A DNA stretch of 64,000 nt from Chrysomallon squamiferum (taxonomy: Eukaryota; Mollusca; Gastropoda; Neomphalida; Peltospiridae), in the NCBI GenBank assembly GCA_012295275.1, contig CM022669.1, positions 15,788,672-15,852,671 on the forward strand. The letters are read 5' to 3'. The notes under the pieces are model-generated. The model ran no database searches and was not told the DNA's origin. It saw only the letters and a list, made by a program, of their open reading frames with translations. This document shows, piece by piece, positions 23,352 to 36,239 of this stretch; positions within the stretch are counted from its first letter, which is position 1, and every line of letters begins with the position of its first letter. Position numbers and translations under genes: made by a program.

Positions 23352-23466
23352 AGTTAGTTTTCTCTTTCACAAACTGTTGCTGTGTTGCTAAAAGATATCC
23401 CAAAGCAAGCACGAGAGGCAAAAACATTGTGGTGACAGACTTCATAGAAATAACACCTGGAAACAT
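23352..23466 (-). CDS. Candidate signal-peptide exon, possibly first coding exon of gene B
   Basis: On the minus strand, an ATG at 23466 with A at -3 starts MFPGVISMKSVTTMF, followed by the hydrophobic core LPLVLALGYLLA and then polar TQQQFVKEKTN. This has n-, h- and c-regions of an N-terminal signal peptide of about 30 residues. An internal ATG lies at 23445. A GTGTAA donor just left of 23352 would leave the reading frame in phase 1. That is exactly what the gene B exon at 2839 requires, and the junction codon would be TGG (Trp). Order and strand are right, but the intron would be about 20.5 kb. The donor is not strong (GTGTAA), the frame is open further upstream to 23592, and no transcript evidence exists. 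It could be a chance hydrophobic frame. Confidence 0.3.
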
Positions 23467-23934
23467 TATTTTCTTCTGTTCTTGATTTGCTTGTGCAACG
23501 GTTTGGTCATTTACTTCATTTCGGGCCCATGCAACTGGGAACTGCAGCCAGGTAGGCAGGCCAGTGAATATTGATGACCGTCTTATGACCAAGATGAATT
23601 AGATTGTGGAAATACTCCAGAAGAGCTCCGCTTCTTTATAAAATCCTGGTTTAACTCCAGATGAACGATTTTCAAAATAATTTCAGAAATTTCTTCTTGG
23701 CAAACATGGAAATATTCCAGATCACAGCCAAACTGGTTGTTACACTGTTCGTGAGGTTGGGGCGACTTACTGATACTAAGACATTGTCAGCTGTTGAACA
23801 TATATATTACGTCTTCATAAATAGAATCCAGAACAGAAGAAACAAAACAGCACTGTTAATCTGCCTGTTCACCGGGGTCAGCCTTGTCAAATGTAATGAG
23901 TTAAAAAGTAGTTCAAATAATTATTATCTCATAT

Positions 23935-24196
23935 TAGAGATTTCATTATCATAATTATTATTAGTAGTAGCAGTACAAGTAATAGTAGTAATAGTAGTAG
24001 TAGTAGTAGAAGTAGTAGTAGTACTAGTAATAGTAGTAGTGGCTGTAGTAATAGTAGCAGTAATAATGGTAGTAGTAGAAGTAGTAGTAGTAGTAGTAAT
24101 AGTAGTAGCAGTGGTAGTAATAGCAGTAGTTGATGTCGTAATAGTATATGGTCTGCCATCAAAATAAATTGCGTTGACAAAAACAAAAAACAAATA

Positions 24197-24235
<39 letters not shown>
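23935..24235. repeat. TAG-rich then (TAA)n trinucleotide array
   Basis: TAG/TAA/CAG triplets at about 23955-24135, and clean (TAA)n at about 24196-24234. Thr-rich and Leu-rich minus-strand frames are artefacts. Confidence 0.95.
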
Positions 24236-24236
<1 letters not shown>

Positions 24237-24294
24237 TAAATCAGCGAGTAAAACATTAGCTTGGTCAATATAAATACATTAGAAAACACTCACC

Positions 24295-25440
24295 ACAGTT
24301 TTTTTTTTTTTTTCTTTCTTTCTTTTTTGTCAATCTATTTTCTTTCCATTCTCGTCTTCATTTACACTGAACGTTTTGGTTGTCGTTATAAGCGATAAAC
24401 ACAAACACACAAAACATAAAAAAACAATCACCCAAATAACAGTTATTGGCCAAAAAACTATAAATGTCAAATGATATCCGGAGGAACGAAACATAAAGAA
24501 AATCATATTTCACTTCTGCGTGTTCTTGTCGGTTTCTGGTTTTTCTCGTAAAATGACTGGTAGTTCAATGTTCTGTCAAATTGTCCCGTTAACCAACTTG
24601 TGTTCTCTCTACGCATTAAATACAGTGGCACGGCTGTCAAGCCATTTTTTCCGTTCCACTTAACAATTCGTAGCAATGCCTAATCACAGCTTGCTGTTGA
24701 TTGTCGCCTGCATCTAGGCACTGATTTAGTTATTTTTTCGTTTTCAATTCGACAGATTGCTCAATTGTGCGTCCAGCGGCTATTTCTGTTGTTAACGCTT
24801 TTTTTTCCCTTTTCTTTCTTTTTTTCCTTTTAGTAAGCGTGTATCTTTTTTATGCTCTCTCTCTCTTTCTCTCTCTACGAATTTCGTTTTGACTTAGTGA
24901 TGTATATTTATTTATTTATTTATTATTATTATTATTATTAGTAGTAGTAGTAGTAGTAGTATTTATTAGTATTATTATTACTGCTACAACTACTACTATT
25001 TTCTGCATCTGTTTTATGTATGGCATACAACAATTTGAATAAATACACAGATGGAAGAGAAGAGAAATAAAAAAATGGCACCATTAACTAATAATAAATA
25101 TGGAAACAAATGTATAGACTCCAATAATATGGACATTAACATTAGGGACGAAAAAAAAAACTGATCATTTAAATCATTGTAATATCAAATAACGTGAACA
25201 GAACCGTTAAATCAGACAAATGCATATAACATAAAAATAATATTATTTTTGCCATCATTATATTAGTAAATAATTACAAAACTAAATTACATTAACCAGA
25301 CCCGTCTCGCATGACATCAGCTCGGAAAACAAGCCCACGAAGAACATTTTTGTCTCCAGTGAAAAAAAAAAAAAACAACAGACGTCTGAAAATCTCTTTT
25401 CCATTATCTATATTATTATCATTTCCAAACGGTATCTCTT
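24295..25440. other. Non-coding with small repeats
   Basis: Poly(T) at 24300-24313, (TTTA)(TTA)(TAG) at 24906-24962, A-rich segments. No gene recognised. Confidence 0.55.
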
Positions 25441-25444
25441 TTAC

Positions 25445-25690
25445 TGGGCAATAAAGGAACGATTACATGCAACTGGTCAGCGGAGTTAGCAGCCATAAAG
25501 AAGGAGATTTAACGCTGGGCTTTGTTGCGCTAAGATCAGTCAGTTTTATTTTTACTCATTCATAATTGTCTGGGAGGATGAGCCGCGGTTATTCCAATAC
25601 GTGGAGAGAAGCGTGGGTTTGGTCTCATCCAAGAGCGTGCGAGGTCTGTCTCTTAGAAGCGGTAGAACAAATGAAAGGTTTTTAGCTGTT
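25445..25690. promoter_or_regulatory. Low-repeat segment with caudal/posterior-Hox-like words
   Basis: GCAATAAA near 25448 and GCCATAAA near 25491 match the TTTATTGC and TTTATGGC cores used by Cdx/posterior Hox proteins, and GATTACA lies between them. The block to 25690 is CpG-containing (GAGCCGCGG, AGCGTGGG) and free of simple repeats. Regulatory role is inferred only. Confidence 0.2.
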
Positions 25691-25699
25691 ACGTGAACA

Positions 25700-26880
25700 T
25701 GAATGAACTAGCCTGTCGCTTTTTGAAGATGTTGCGTGTCTGTGTGTTTGACACGAATACAGATTATAAATGAAATAAAAAAAAAAAAATAAAAAAAAAT
25801 CTTGTATAATGATTCTTTTGTGAGGAATTATAATATTTGACATGAAAGATGGAATTACATATTTAATGAATATATAGAAATTATCAATTTGATTAAGGCT
25901 TTAGCCTGTCGTCAGATATATATATATATCTATGCCTTTTTTTTTCTTTTTTATTACCCCAATAAAGGTCTGTTTCTAATCCAAAATTATAATTATATCA
26001 AAGATACTTTACAAAAGTACTGTCCGATAATGAATGAACATAAATCTATTGTCATAGAAAAACAAAATAGTTAATGTATATCACAATAAAACAATATTAT
26101 CGAAGTGATTTAAAAAAAAATATATATCAGTTATTTATAATTTTGGTAAACGGGTCGTTCTTTATGTTCGAAATAACTAATAGGGAAAAAAAAAAAAAAA
26201 AATCAAGCTGTATATAAAGGCCTAAAACAAATAAATAACAAATATTTTTGACATATTTTTTTTCTCCGAAAAAGTATATGCTTTAGGGCTGATTGTAAAA
26301 CTATTTTATTATATACACATAAACATTCTCTGTGCTGATCATAAAATGCCTGGAATTCAATCATTTCGTCTTGTTTCCCACTAAGCCTAAGGCGAAGGCA
26401 CTTAGGGAAAATTGTGTGCCATTCCAAAGCCAGCTAATATTACAGATACATCAAAAACTACAGCTTTTTTTTAGTTCAGTTCAGTTCAGCATTCAGAAAA
26501 CGCCTACTCAAAGGACATGTGTACAGTTCTCTGTAGAAAACAGTACAAGCCAAGCAGGAGTCCTTTATATTGGGTTGCAGAAGTGATACCGTTAGCGGGA
26601 ATTGCCTCGTTATATATTTAAAAATGTTTTCGTTTCTGGAAATTCTTATTTTCAAACCATGCGCTGATATTGGCGCAGCCAAACACAGGTTTATCACTTA
26701 TGTTGCTGTGAGAGAATTTTCTTTTTTCTGTTTTAGGCACAAATATTTCTGACTTAACGATTCAAACTTAAAAACACAGACGAGCCAATACAAGTAGGTA
26801 GATCGATAAAGATAAACAGACAGATAGGTTAGATACATAAACATATAGATATACTGATAGATAGCTATAAATGGATAAAT
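25700..26880. other. Non-coding, nothing recognised
   Basis: AT-rich, A-runs at 25780 and 26185, a small TA run at 25917-25928 and a TTCAG triplet-like patch (26471-26489). Open frames on either strand lack domain or splice support. Confidence 0.5.
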
Positions 26881-26882
26881 AC

Positions 26883-26884
<2 letters not shown>

Positions 26885-26922
<38 letters not shown>
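26885..26922. repeat. (GATA)n microsatellite
   Basis: Nine or so uninterrupted GATA units within a wider GATA/GACA-rich block (26790-27000). Confidence 0.95.
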
Positions 26923-27004
26923 GTATACAGATAGATAAACAGGAGATAGAGATAAAGAGTCAGATTGATAGTCAGCTAAACAGACAGACAGAGAGAAAGA
27001 AAGA

Positions 27005-28190
27005 GGCATCCTAAAGTGGTGTTGCATTAAAGTATCATTTTAAAATGCCAACAAATTTACTGTAACGTCAATGGAAAAGCATTTATGCATTTCTCTGTCT
27101 GTCTGTGTGTCTCTCTGTCTATATTTAACTGCATTCAGCTCAATGAACTAATTACAAAACCAGCAGGCATGTAGCTGAAGAGAAACAGGAACCAATAATA
27201 ATATTGTCAATAAAAAAAGAAAATCGCGTTTCATTTAATAAATACAATAACACGAAGGTCTGTGTCCATGCCGGTTTAATTACACTGCAAAAAAAAAAAA
27301 AAACAACAACAAAAAGCAATATGTCAACAGACAATTAGCTGATGATATGTTTGTCTTGCTGCCAAGAGCTTGTTTGGAGATGAAGATAATGAATCTAGTT
27401 TTATTTTCACAACATGAGAGTTAATTATTTTCCGTCTGTTGTTTACAGAACAGAACAAAGATCTTTATTTCAGTAAGACCAATCTGAACAGTAGTACGAA
27501 AAATACGCATAGTTAAATCTGAACAATACATTTTAATGGAGAATACGTGTATAATTAACGAGTAGCATTTGGCTTCAGTTACAACATCCATATTTATTTA
27601 TTTCTAATATGAAATATTTATTGCGGTAGAGTACGGTAAAATTAAGAAGTGATCAGTAACCGGAATGTTTCTATTCTACTTACATTTCATGACGTTGTTT
27701 ATGTACAAATAGATATAACATGACAAATTTATGTTAAAAAAAAATAAAAAAAAAAATTACTTAAGCTGTTTTTAGAATTTAATTACAGTATAGCAGTGGT
27801 GAAATATACCATATACCCATTTTCTTTTTTTTTTATTTTTACACAGTATCTTATATTTCATTTACCTCTTAATTTTAACGTTAAAATCACTTAGATTTGT
27901 AATAGGCTTTAACAGCTTCGTTTCAATAGGACTGTTAACATGTCCAATTTACTTCCAGCTAAATGGAATCTAAAATCATAAATGTGCATAATAAATGCCG
28001 CTCAAATTTAAGTGCTGTTTTAACCTCATCAATAAAATAAATCGACGTCGCAGATATGTTAAAAAAATGTTTGTTTCATGTATTTTCTCTATGTAAAATA
28101 CATCTGTAATAACTGACGCGGCTGTCTAGGTCAAAGTAAGATGCTTAATAAATAGAAACCTTTTTATTTTTTAATTGTTTTTATTATCAT
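27005..28190. other. Non-coding, nothing recognised
   Basis: A CTGT patch at 27093-27120, A-runs at 27287-27302 and 27735-27757. No supported feature. Confidence 0.5.
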
Positions 28191-28193
28191 AAC

Positions 28194-28194
<1 letters not shown>

Positions 28195-28252
<58 letters not shown>
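28195..28252. repeat. (TTA)n microsatellite
   Basis: About 19 uninterrupted ATT triplets. Confidence 0.97.
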
Positions 28253-28253
<1 letters not shown>

Positions 28254-28319
28254 AGATTATAGGGTAACACCAATGGGTAACTAATAAATTATATCACACA
28301 AGGCAACTGGCGCATACAC

Positions 28320-28925
28320 ATAAAATGATAATGCATAAAAACGATCTGAATCATAGTTCAGTTACTAGTACAGTAACAACTACGACAACAACGACTACTC
28401 CATCAACATTGCCACCATCACCAGCACCGCCATCACCACCAACAGCAACACTAAAAACAATAACAATGATAATAATAATAACAACAACAACGAAACAACA
28501 AAAACATGAAGAAGCAGAAGAAGACGAAGGAAATGTTATACAAACCAGTTGTTCAAAACATGAACGAAGACATGAATCAGTGTGTAACAACGCCTCAGAA
28601 CATTTTAATATTAAGTGATATTAAATGTGAAATATACGATGTTTCGTACACCAATGATATAAATTTAAGAAACACATTGCCGTCATTTCAAGTACTACTT
28701 TTCTCGAATCGAAGCAAAGAATCTTTTGCATTCGCCTTTCAGAGAAAGCAAAACTGGCATGACAGCCTTTTATAAGCAGAATATGTGGAACGTTGTTTGG
28801 GAAAGAAGAAGAAGAAAAAGAAGAAGACGAAGAAGAAGAGCAACAACAACAACAACAACAGGAAGAACAAGAAGAAAAACAAGAACAGGAACTAGAACAA
28901 ATGCAACAAGAAGCGTCTACGAAAT
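28320..28925. repeat. Patchy ACA/CCA and GAA/CAA trinucleotide DNA
   Basis: ACA/CCA/TAA triplets at about 28370-28500 and GAA/CAA triplets at about 28800-28880, with a non-repetitive spacer between. Frames rich in Thr, Arg and Lys follow these repeats and are not considered genes. Confidence 0.75.
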
Positions 28926-28929
28926 GAAA

Positions 28930-29450
28930 AGAGAAACAATTTATTACTACTTCATTAACAAGACTTCAAGTGTTTCTTGTAAGATTCATCTTTCCGGATC
29001 ACCTACTGCCTCCTACCACTCTTGAACACTAATTATAACTGAATGTTTCTCTTAGGAACTGAAACCTCTTATCCTCTGTCATATTTTCATAGAGTGATGG
29101 TTTATTCAGTGAAAAGAAATCTGAAGTTTCTCTTCTACAGTTGTGAGAAAGACCTACTTTCGTGGCAAAACGTAGACTTCGTAATGAAAAACTTTGGTCT
29201 CGCGTTATTGGAGGTACTTAATGTCTATTAAAAGTGCCATTGGAAAGATGTCTCATTTGGTCCTTGTGTAATAAAGTCTGGTGAATAGATATCTTAGGTA
29301 AAGTTAATCTTGGACGCAGGAGTTTTACTACCGTGTTATTACAAGGAAAATTAGGAACGTCCTCGTATGATGTTGTCTCAGAAGTGACACTAGTGTAACT
29401 TACTTATCGTATGGATGTTTCTTTATGAGTGACTGTTTTTATAGTGCAAA
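28930..29450. other. Non-coding, nothing recognised
   Basis: Moderately complex sequence. The 62-codon plus-strand frame at 29043-29231 has no recognisable motif. Confidence 0.5.
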
Positions 29451-29514
29451 GATAAGTGTTTCCTTTTTTTTTTTAAATTAACGATATATATATATATTTA
29501 TATAGACACATATT

Positions 29515-29729
29515 TATATATTTATTTATTTATTTATTTATTTTTGTATTTATTTATTTATTGGTTTGTTTATGTTTCTGTTCACCTTGCATGAACCATT
29601 ACTAGACATCTTAACAGTGTATAAATCTGGACTTGATATGTAACAGATAGGTATTCCAGAACAAAACTGAGAGAGAAAAAAAAGGATGTTAAATAGATAG
29701 ATAGATAGCGCGAGACAGAGATAACGAGG

Positions 29730-29812
<83 letters not shown>

Positions 29813-29815
29813 TTG
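29515..29815. repeat. (TTTA)n and 77-bp (GA)n
   Basis: TTTA units at about 29520-29562, GATA units at 29692-29708 and (GA)n at about 29732-29808. Confidence 0.95.
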
Positions 29816-29819
29816 AAGA

Positions 29820-30290
29820 TAACATAAGGGAAAATCTCACAATACATAAGATATTCTTGGTATATAATGTTTGGCATAAAGGTATTCATGATACCGTAAT
29901 AATTTTGTTCACAGCTTAGGTGAGACTGTTTGTAATCATGATATCACTTTGTATTAGTCATTAACAGTTAGATGCCAGTTACCATAAACATCATTGTATC
30001 TAGAAAACTGTACAAGTAATATCGTTACACTGGTTATATGGATAGCTCGTATTTCTCTAGTACCATGTGCGCCAATAGTGCTTATAAAAGTTAGCTATCC
30101 TAAATATGACTGGGTATTTCTAGAGTAAGACATCTTCTTATATTGGGTGTTTATGCTAGTTGTTGTTGTGTTGTTGTTGTTGTTGTTCTTATTGTTGTTC
30201 TTCTTCTTCTTTTCATGTTCATATAAAATATATTCAAAACATATTCATAAAAGGTAATGCTAAAAATATCACTACGAAAAAACTAAGAGA
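29820..30290. other. Non-coding, nothing recognised
   Basis: AT-rich with a TTG/TTC triplet run at 30160-30212. Confidence 0.5.
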
Positions 30291-30294
30291 ACAG

Positions 30295-30338
30295 TAGTAG
30301 TAGTAATAATGAAGATAATAATAATAATAACAATGATG

Positions 30339-30376
<38 letters not shown>

Positions 30377-30539
30377 CGTCATCATAGTTATAAACAAAAA
30401 TTGTTTTAAACCCTAAATTCCATGCTATTTTCATTCATGCTTCGTCGTCAAAGAATTTCTTAAAAAAATATTTGACCGCTAAATTATATGAGAAAACATG
30501 AAACAAAACATTCACATCACTTTTTTTTTCTTTTTTTAA

Positions 30540-30577
<38 letters not shown>

Positions 30578-30600
30578 TTTTTTTTTTTTTTTTTTTTTCA
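30295..30600. repeat. TAG/TAA array, (TTA)n and poly(T)
   Basis: TAG/TAA triplets at 30295-30376, then (TTA)n at about 30544-30576 running straight into a poly(T) to about 30598. Confidence 0.95.
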
Positions 30601-30609
30601 CTGCATTTG

Positions 30610-31140
30610 GGAATTACATGAGAAGTTAGTTTGATTATCAGTACGTTCTCGAAGAACTAAACTGTCTCGGGATTACCCGTGCATTTCGCGTTTCATGCTC
30701 CTTTTACAACTAAAAAAAAAGAAAAGAAAGTTAACTTTATTTACGTTACCGAAAGGCTATCTGTTTACTTGTGGGCGAGCGACTGATTGACAGGGCCACC
30801 TGTAGAACGCTTATAACATTTATTCATGTTTATGAGAAACTACAGTTCAAGAATTCTACCCTGACTTCAAGGGCTCCGTTGCCAAGGTCTGTCTGCCAAG
30901 CTCTTTAAAGAAGGCGACAGTGTCAGAAAAAACCCAGAAAACGTAAAAGTGTGGGGAAAAAAAAGAAAGAATAAAAATGATGAACAGAAAAACAAATAGG
31001 TAGAAGTGCCACCTCCAAGTCTTTCCTGAAGTAAAGTATTCGTTATTTAGGTGTAGAATTATGAAATAAAACAAACAAATAAACAAACAAAAGTAGTATA
31101 ACCAAAGTAGTAGTAATATGAACAAGAAGGAAAACACCAA
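30610..31140. other. Non-coding, nothing recognised
   Basis: Moderately complex sequence with no domain-bearing or splice-supported frame. Confidence 0.5.
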
Positions 31141-31144
31141 GAAC

Positions 31145-31195
31145 TACAATAATAATAACAACAACAACAACAACAACAATAACAATAATAATAAC

Positions 31196-31227
<32 letters not shown>

Positions 31228-31325
31228 CATGAAAAAGAGCTGAAAAAAGTAAGATTAGAAAAACAGTAACGATGACAATAACAAAAGAAACAACAACAAA
31301 AACAACAACAACAACATCAGTAGCT
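31145..31325. repeat. CAA/TAA trinucleotide array
   Basis: TAA and CAA triplets with interruptions. Confidence 0.9.
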
Positions 31326-31329
31326 AACT

Positions 31330-31802
31330 AACAAACAAACTGACTAACTAACTAAATCAATAAATTAAACAACTAAGTATCTGAAAATAGGGACAAATAC
31401 GTATTTATATTAAAACACACATATGAAATTAATTCAGCAAAAACGTATCACAAATAAATTTATCAGAAGAGAGCCGAACAAACACAGTGACAAGAAACAA
31501 ACTCTCAAATATCAGTTATGAAAAGAAAACCTCCAGACAAACCAAACACCCTCACACATACTTGCACTCCTTAATTTACTTTCGTTTAATGTGGCCAAAC
31601 AGCCTTAAACAAAAACTCACTCACCTGATTAGATAAAAAAATCACATGTGTTTGTCTCTTCATATTCTAGAACTTCTGGAAAAAAAAAATGAAAAAAAAA
31701 AAAAAATAACAACGGGACATTCCAAGAGCACAAAAGACAGTTCCACGTGTTTACAAGTAGCTTAGTCCGAGAACAACATTTTCTTTTAGCTTCTTCTGCA
31801 GC

Positions 31803-31834
<32 letters not shown>

Positions 31835-32275
31835 CAGTTAGCAGGCAAAGAGTTTTGGGGAAGATGTCTACGCGGTGTTATGTTCACAGTTTCTCTGACT
31901 TACGCTCGCTTCTGTCAGAAAGAGTTTTTCACTCTGGTAAAATATGTGCGACAGATGTCAGTCTTCCGAAGTGGTCTAACACGTTTTAATGTCTCCGATC
32001 CCATTCATCTCTCACTCTCAGAGAATTGTTAATAATATCAGCGGTGTATGTATCCGTGTTTCGTGCTGAATGATAAGTATAAATGCTTTACGATGGTGTA
32101 ATTTGTTTTTTACATTCTTTCTTTCTTTCTTTCTTTCTTTCTTCAGTTTTATGCACGTTGGAAGAAATGCTAATAATATCCTACGCTCTGTGTTTGGTGG
32201 AGATATGCATTATGACGGTGTTGTTTGTTTTTGTTTCTAGCATACTGGTGGAAACGCTGGAAGAAACCATGATGA
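31330..32275. other. Non-coding with poly(T)
   Basis: A 28-bp poly(T) at 31807-31834 and (TTTC)n at 32116-32142. No gene recognised. Confidence 0.55.
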
Positions 32276-32292
32276 CGATGATGATGATGATG

Positions 32293-32341
<49 letters not shown>

Positions 32342-32395
32342 CAATAATAATGATGATGATGATGATGATAATAATGATGACGATAATAATAACAG
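32276..32395. repeat. (GAT)(TAA)(GAT) array
   Basis: GAT triplets, then TAA triplets, then GAT again: another symmetric compound array. Confidence 0.95.
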
Positions 32396-32479
32396 AGTAT
32401 CCTGATGTTTCTAGTTCAGGTACATAAAAGGAATGTATAATTATGTATACTAATACGAAGTAATTTAGTCAAAGAAATC

Positions 32480-33145
32480 AGAACATATATTTGTGTGTAT
32501 GTATATGTGGGTGTGTGTATGTGTGTGTGTATATATATATATATTTATTTATTTAAAGCATAAAAAATGTATTTCATCAAATAACAGTATTAAATAAATA
32601 CATAAATAAATAAACAAACAAACAAGTAATAAATAATTAAATTAATAATATTAATACTACCAGCTCTATATCTGTTACTATCATTACGACATATGTAATA
32701 ATGATTCTATTTATGTGTACAAATATAAACTTTGAATACTTCCAAGGAAAAAAACCCCCAAAAAACATTAATCGGGTTTAATACTTATCTAAAGCTATTG
32801 CTCAAACAAAATAATTTTTTATGAAGGCGATAAAATGGTAATGATGAAAACAGAAGACATTACGAAAATGTCATTGTAAAATAATGACTGGACCAGGCGC
32901 CTGTTAAAGCAAACAATAAACGAAAGAAAGACAAACAGAAAGAAGAAAAAGAAGAAGAAGCTAAAGAAGAAGAAGAAGAAGAATGAAGGACATAATGAAG
33001 AAACGTAATTATAAAAAAGAAGAAAAAAAAATGAATAGAATAACAGAAAATAGAGATAAACACCACTGTGAATAGTATTATATTTAAAAAAAAAAATCAA
33101 AATCAAAAAAATAAAATAAAATAAAATATAAACAAAAAACAATTA

Positions 33146-33188
<43 letters not shown>

Positions 33189-33300
33189 TTAAAGTAAAAA
33201 AAAATAAAAATAAAAATAATAATTAGACAAAACAGAAACAGAGAAAATAAAATAAATTAAAAAATAAATAAATAAATAAATAAATAAAATAAAATACATT
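32480..33300. repeat. Low-complexity block: GT/TA, GAA, 40-bp poly(A), TAAA
   Basis: GT then TA at about 32494-32545, GAA triplets at 32937-32983, poly(A) at about 33147-33186 and (TAAA)n at about 33260-33292. Confidence 0.9.
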
Positions 33301-33625
33301 TTTAGTTTTCATCATTTAGCATGTCTATTAATGACTGTTAACGTTTAATGTGTCATAATCTGCAGCAGGTTCCGACATTCTGTGCATCAAACGAACGCCG
33401 TGCGATCTCGTTCAAAGCCGAGATTAGATATAAAACAGCAACAAACGTGTTTAGAACTGCCTGGGGCTGCATCATGCCTCAGTGAAGGCGTAGAGACGGA
33501 ACCTAAGCTATAAAGCGTGCGAGAAGCGAGCACTAAACTTGCCAGTTTCCGTAACAAATCTGCGATAAAAATGAGACCACTATCTCCTAATATGCCGTTT
33601 AAGTCCGCAGATATTTCTCTATTTT

Positions 33626-33627
<2 letters not shown>

Positions 33628-33672
<45 letters not shown>
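33628..33672. repeat. Poly(T), about 45 bp
   Basis: Uninterrupted T-run followed by a short TA run. It may be the complement of a retroelement poly(A) tail, but the 300 bp on either side were not recognisable as an element. Confidence 0.95.
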
Positions 33673-33675
<3 letters not shown>

Positions 33676-33699
33676 TTTTATATATATATATATATGTCT

Positions 33700-34300
33700 T
33701 CCCTTTAAAACATTTCAAAAATCTAGTTGAAATAGCATATCGTGAAAAATTTAAGAGCAGCTGTGATAAAACTTCGTGTAAAATGTTAATTGCTTGCAAC
33801 AGATACGTCGAATGGTATAATATACCTTTGCTGCCATGGCCCACATACACGTATTTTAAATGCCGAAAATGCAAACATTTCCTCGCGGAATGTGCACAAA
33901 AGTGTTTCGAATGTCTGAAAGTTTTTTTTTTTTTTTTTTTTTTCTTTCTTTCTTTTTCTTTTACTTAATCTTGTCAACTACAATATTCCCATGCGCGTAT
34001 TTTACAGGTAAGTTGCGAAAATAATCCTTCACAGATTGGAACAAGTTAGTTCTGATGTTTCTGAAACCGAGTATGTGAAAGTAAGTAAATAAATAAATAC
34101 GTGAATGAATGAATGAATGAATGAATAAGTAAAGATAAATTAATAAATAAATTCATATGTTCATATGTCTATAGGTTTATATATATATGTAAGTTTGTAT
34201 GAATATTTTTCTATTAACTTACCTCGATGCATAAAGAAACTGAAGTGAGGTCTTCATTCAAAATTTTAAAGTGTTAATAATTTATTTTACAAAGAAGTAA
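33700..34300. other. Non-coding, nothing recognised
   Basis: Contains poly(T) at 33921-33942 and GAAT repeats at 34104-34128. Confidence 0.5.
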
Positions 34301-34304
34301 AAAA

Positions 34305-34397
34305 AAAATAATAATAATAATAAATAAAAATAAAAATAAAAATGAAAAATAAATAAAAGTAAAAAATTAAACATTATAATAAAAATAATAATTGACA

Positions 34398-34447
<50 letters not shown>

Positions 34448-34555
34448 CAACAACAACAAAAATATCAAAAATAAAAAAATAAATAAATAAATAAATAAGA
34501 TAAAAATAAAAATAAGCAAAAAATAAAAAAATAAAAAAATAAAAATAAATAACCA
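34305..34555. repeat. TAA/CAA/TAAAA low-complexity block
   Basis: TAA triplets (about 34398-34442), CAA triplets (34443-34460) and AAAATA-type units to 34555. Confidence 0.95.
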
Positions 34556-34599
34556 CCACAAAAGAATATGAAAAAAAAAGTAACTTCTAAAAATCTTCT

Positions 34600-35780
34600 T
34601 GAAGTATTTTCAAAACAAGCCAAAACAAACACACTTTCTACATTGTAGAGGTGCAAATGAACACTGTGCCGCTGTTTTGAAAACAACTCTCTCATTCTTC
34701 TCTGCCTCTTTGCCTTCTGCAGCGTTCGTCAGGTTTTCTGTTACAACAATTATCAGTGAAAAATATCTCTTAATTATTTTGCAAGTCATTTTGAGTGGCG
34801 TGCGTTGACACCGCTTTCGAACGATACGTTTGTATTTCGTCTTTACATCTTTCTCGTGTGTCTGTCTATTCTAACGCTAGATCTTTTTCTTTTTTTTTAA
34901 ATTCTATTTTTCTTCTTTTCAAAAGTGGTTAGTTATAAACTGTGCAGCGTTATGGCATAATCTCAAGTACATCTGAGTGTGTGATCTAATTTTAAATAAG
35001 GTTATTTGAAGTCAGTGGAATTACTTTATGTTTGAGGAATTCTATGCGTGTGTATATGTGGAATAAACTGCTTTTATTGATTTTTAATAATATATATATA
35101 TTTTTTTAATGGAAACTCTTTCATATTAATATTAAAATACAGGATAAATAATATTTTGTTCTGATAATCAGCTTATATAAGTCTCGATCAGCATGAGTTT
35201 GTTTGTTTCTTTACTTAATTACCTCCGTTTATTTATTTATGTCAGTTAATACTGATATTTAACAGTCGTAAATAATTATAGTTGTTGTTGGTATTTATTT
35301 ATAGATGTATTCGTATAAGAAAGAATAATAATTAAAACCCATAATACAGCCATTCTGTTAATAAATAAAAAAAATTATATGTAATAATAATAGTAATAAA
35401 AATAAATAAATAAAAAAAAAAAAAAAATGAAATCAACAACAGAAAGAAATTCAACAAAACACACGTACACGGAAACATGTGTAAGTAAAATACTGACTTT
35501 CATCCAACCTACTGGCAATACATTCTAATGCATTCCTTTCAAAACAGGCAAATATTTCTTCTCGTTTGCTTCGTGCACAGCTCACGGAAGAAGAAAATAA
35601 CTATGTCTGCTACAAGAAATAATGAAATTTTAAATTAGTCCCGAAACTCAGATAGATTGATACTGAATACGCTAATTGGTCGATAGATTTTTCAGTTTGG
35701 TGTTTTGCCCATACACTCTGACAGTTGTTGCGATTCGCACACACGGGGAAAACAATCTGCTTTCCTCCTCCTCTTGTTTA
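34600..35780. other. Non-coding, nothing recognised
   Basis: AT-rich, with TAA/TAAA patches near 35370-35425. No supported gene. Confidence 0.5.
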
Positions 35781-35792
35781 CGACCGGCTTTG

Positions 35793-35825
<33 letters not shown>

Positions 35826-35840
35826 CCACCATCGCCATCG
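35793..35840. repeat. (CAT)n microsatellite
   Basis: Eleven CAT units followed by CAC/CAT variants. Confidence 0.95.
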
Positions 35841-36068
35841 TCATTGCCATTGGGGAAAAAGGTCTATGTTATTCATATCAACCTTTTCTCAAGACCCATG
35901 TCTTAGCAGCTTTTTTTTTTTTTTGTTGAGGAAGACAAACGATAAGGTTTTTCAATTTGCTGAAAGTACTGGAATTTATCACTTTAGATTCTCCTCGTCG
36001 TCATTATCTTCGCCGAATGAATGCCGGTTCTGCGCCCCTATGGGATAATTTGGTTAACTTGTTAGTAC

Positions 36069-36072
<4 letters not shown>

Positions 36073-36159
<87 letters not shown>
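36073..36159. repeat. (GA)n microsatellite, about 87 bp
   Basis: Uninterrupted GA, followed by GAAAT units. Confidence 0.98.
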
Positions 36160-36162
<3 letters not shown>

Positions 36163-36239
36163 AATGAAATGAAATGAAAAAAAACAAAACATCAAAAAAA
36201 AAAACAGATACATATATATTACGCTGAATTTTCCGTTCG

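Noticed and set aside
24195-24235. CRISPR-like regular repeats (here and at other triplet arrays)
   Set aside because: Simple trinucleotide arrays without unique spacers in a eukaryotic genome.
26332-26586. 84-codon plus-strand frame
   Set aside because: The opposite strand is also open and no motif is visible. Probably chance.
33147-33186. Retrotransposon 3' tails at long poly(A)/poly(T) tracts
   Set aside because: No reverse transcriptase, transposase or repeated body was recognisable beside this or the other homopolymers, so no element is called.
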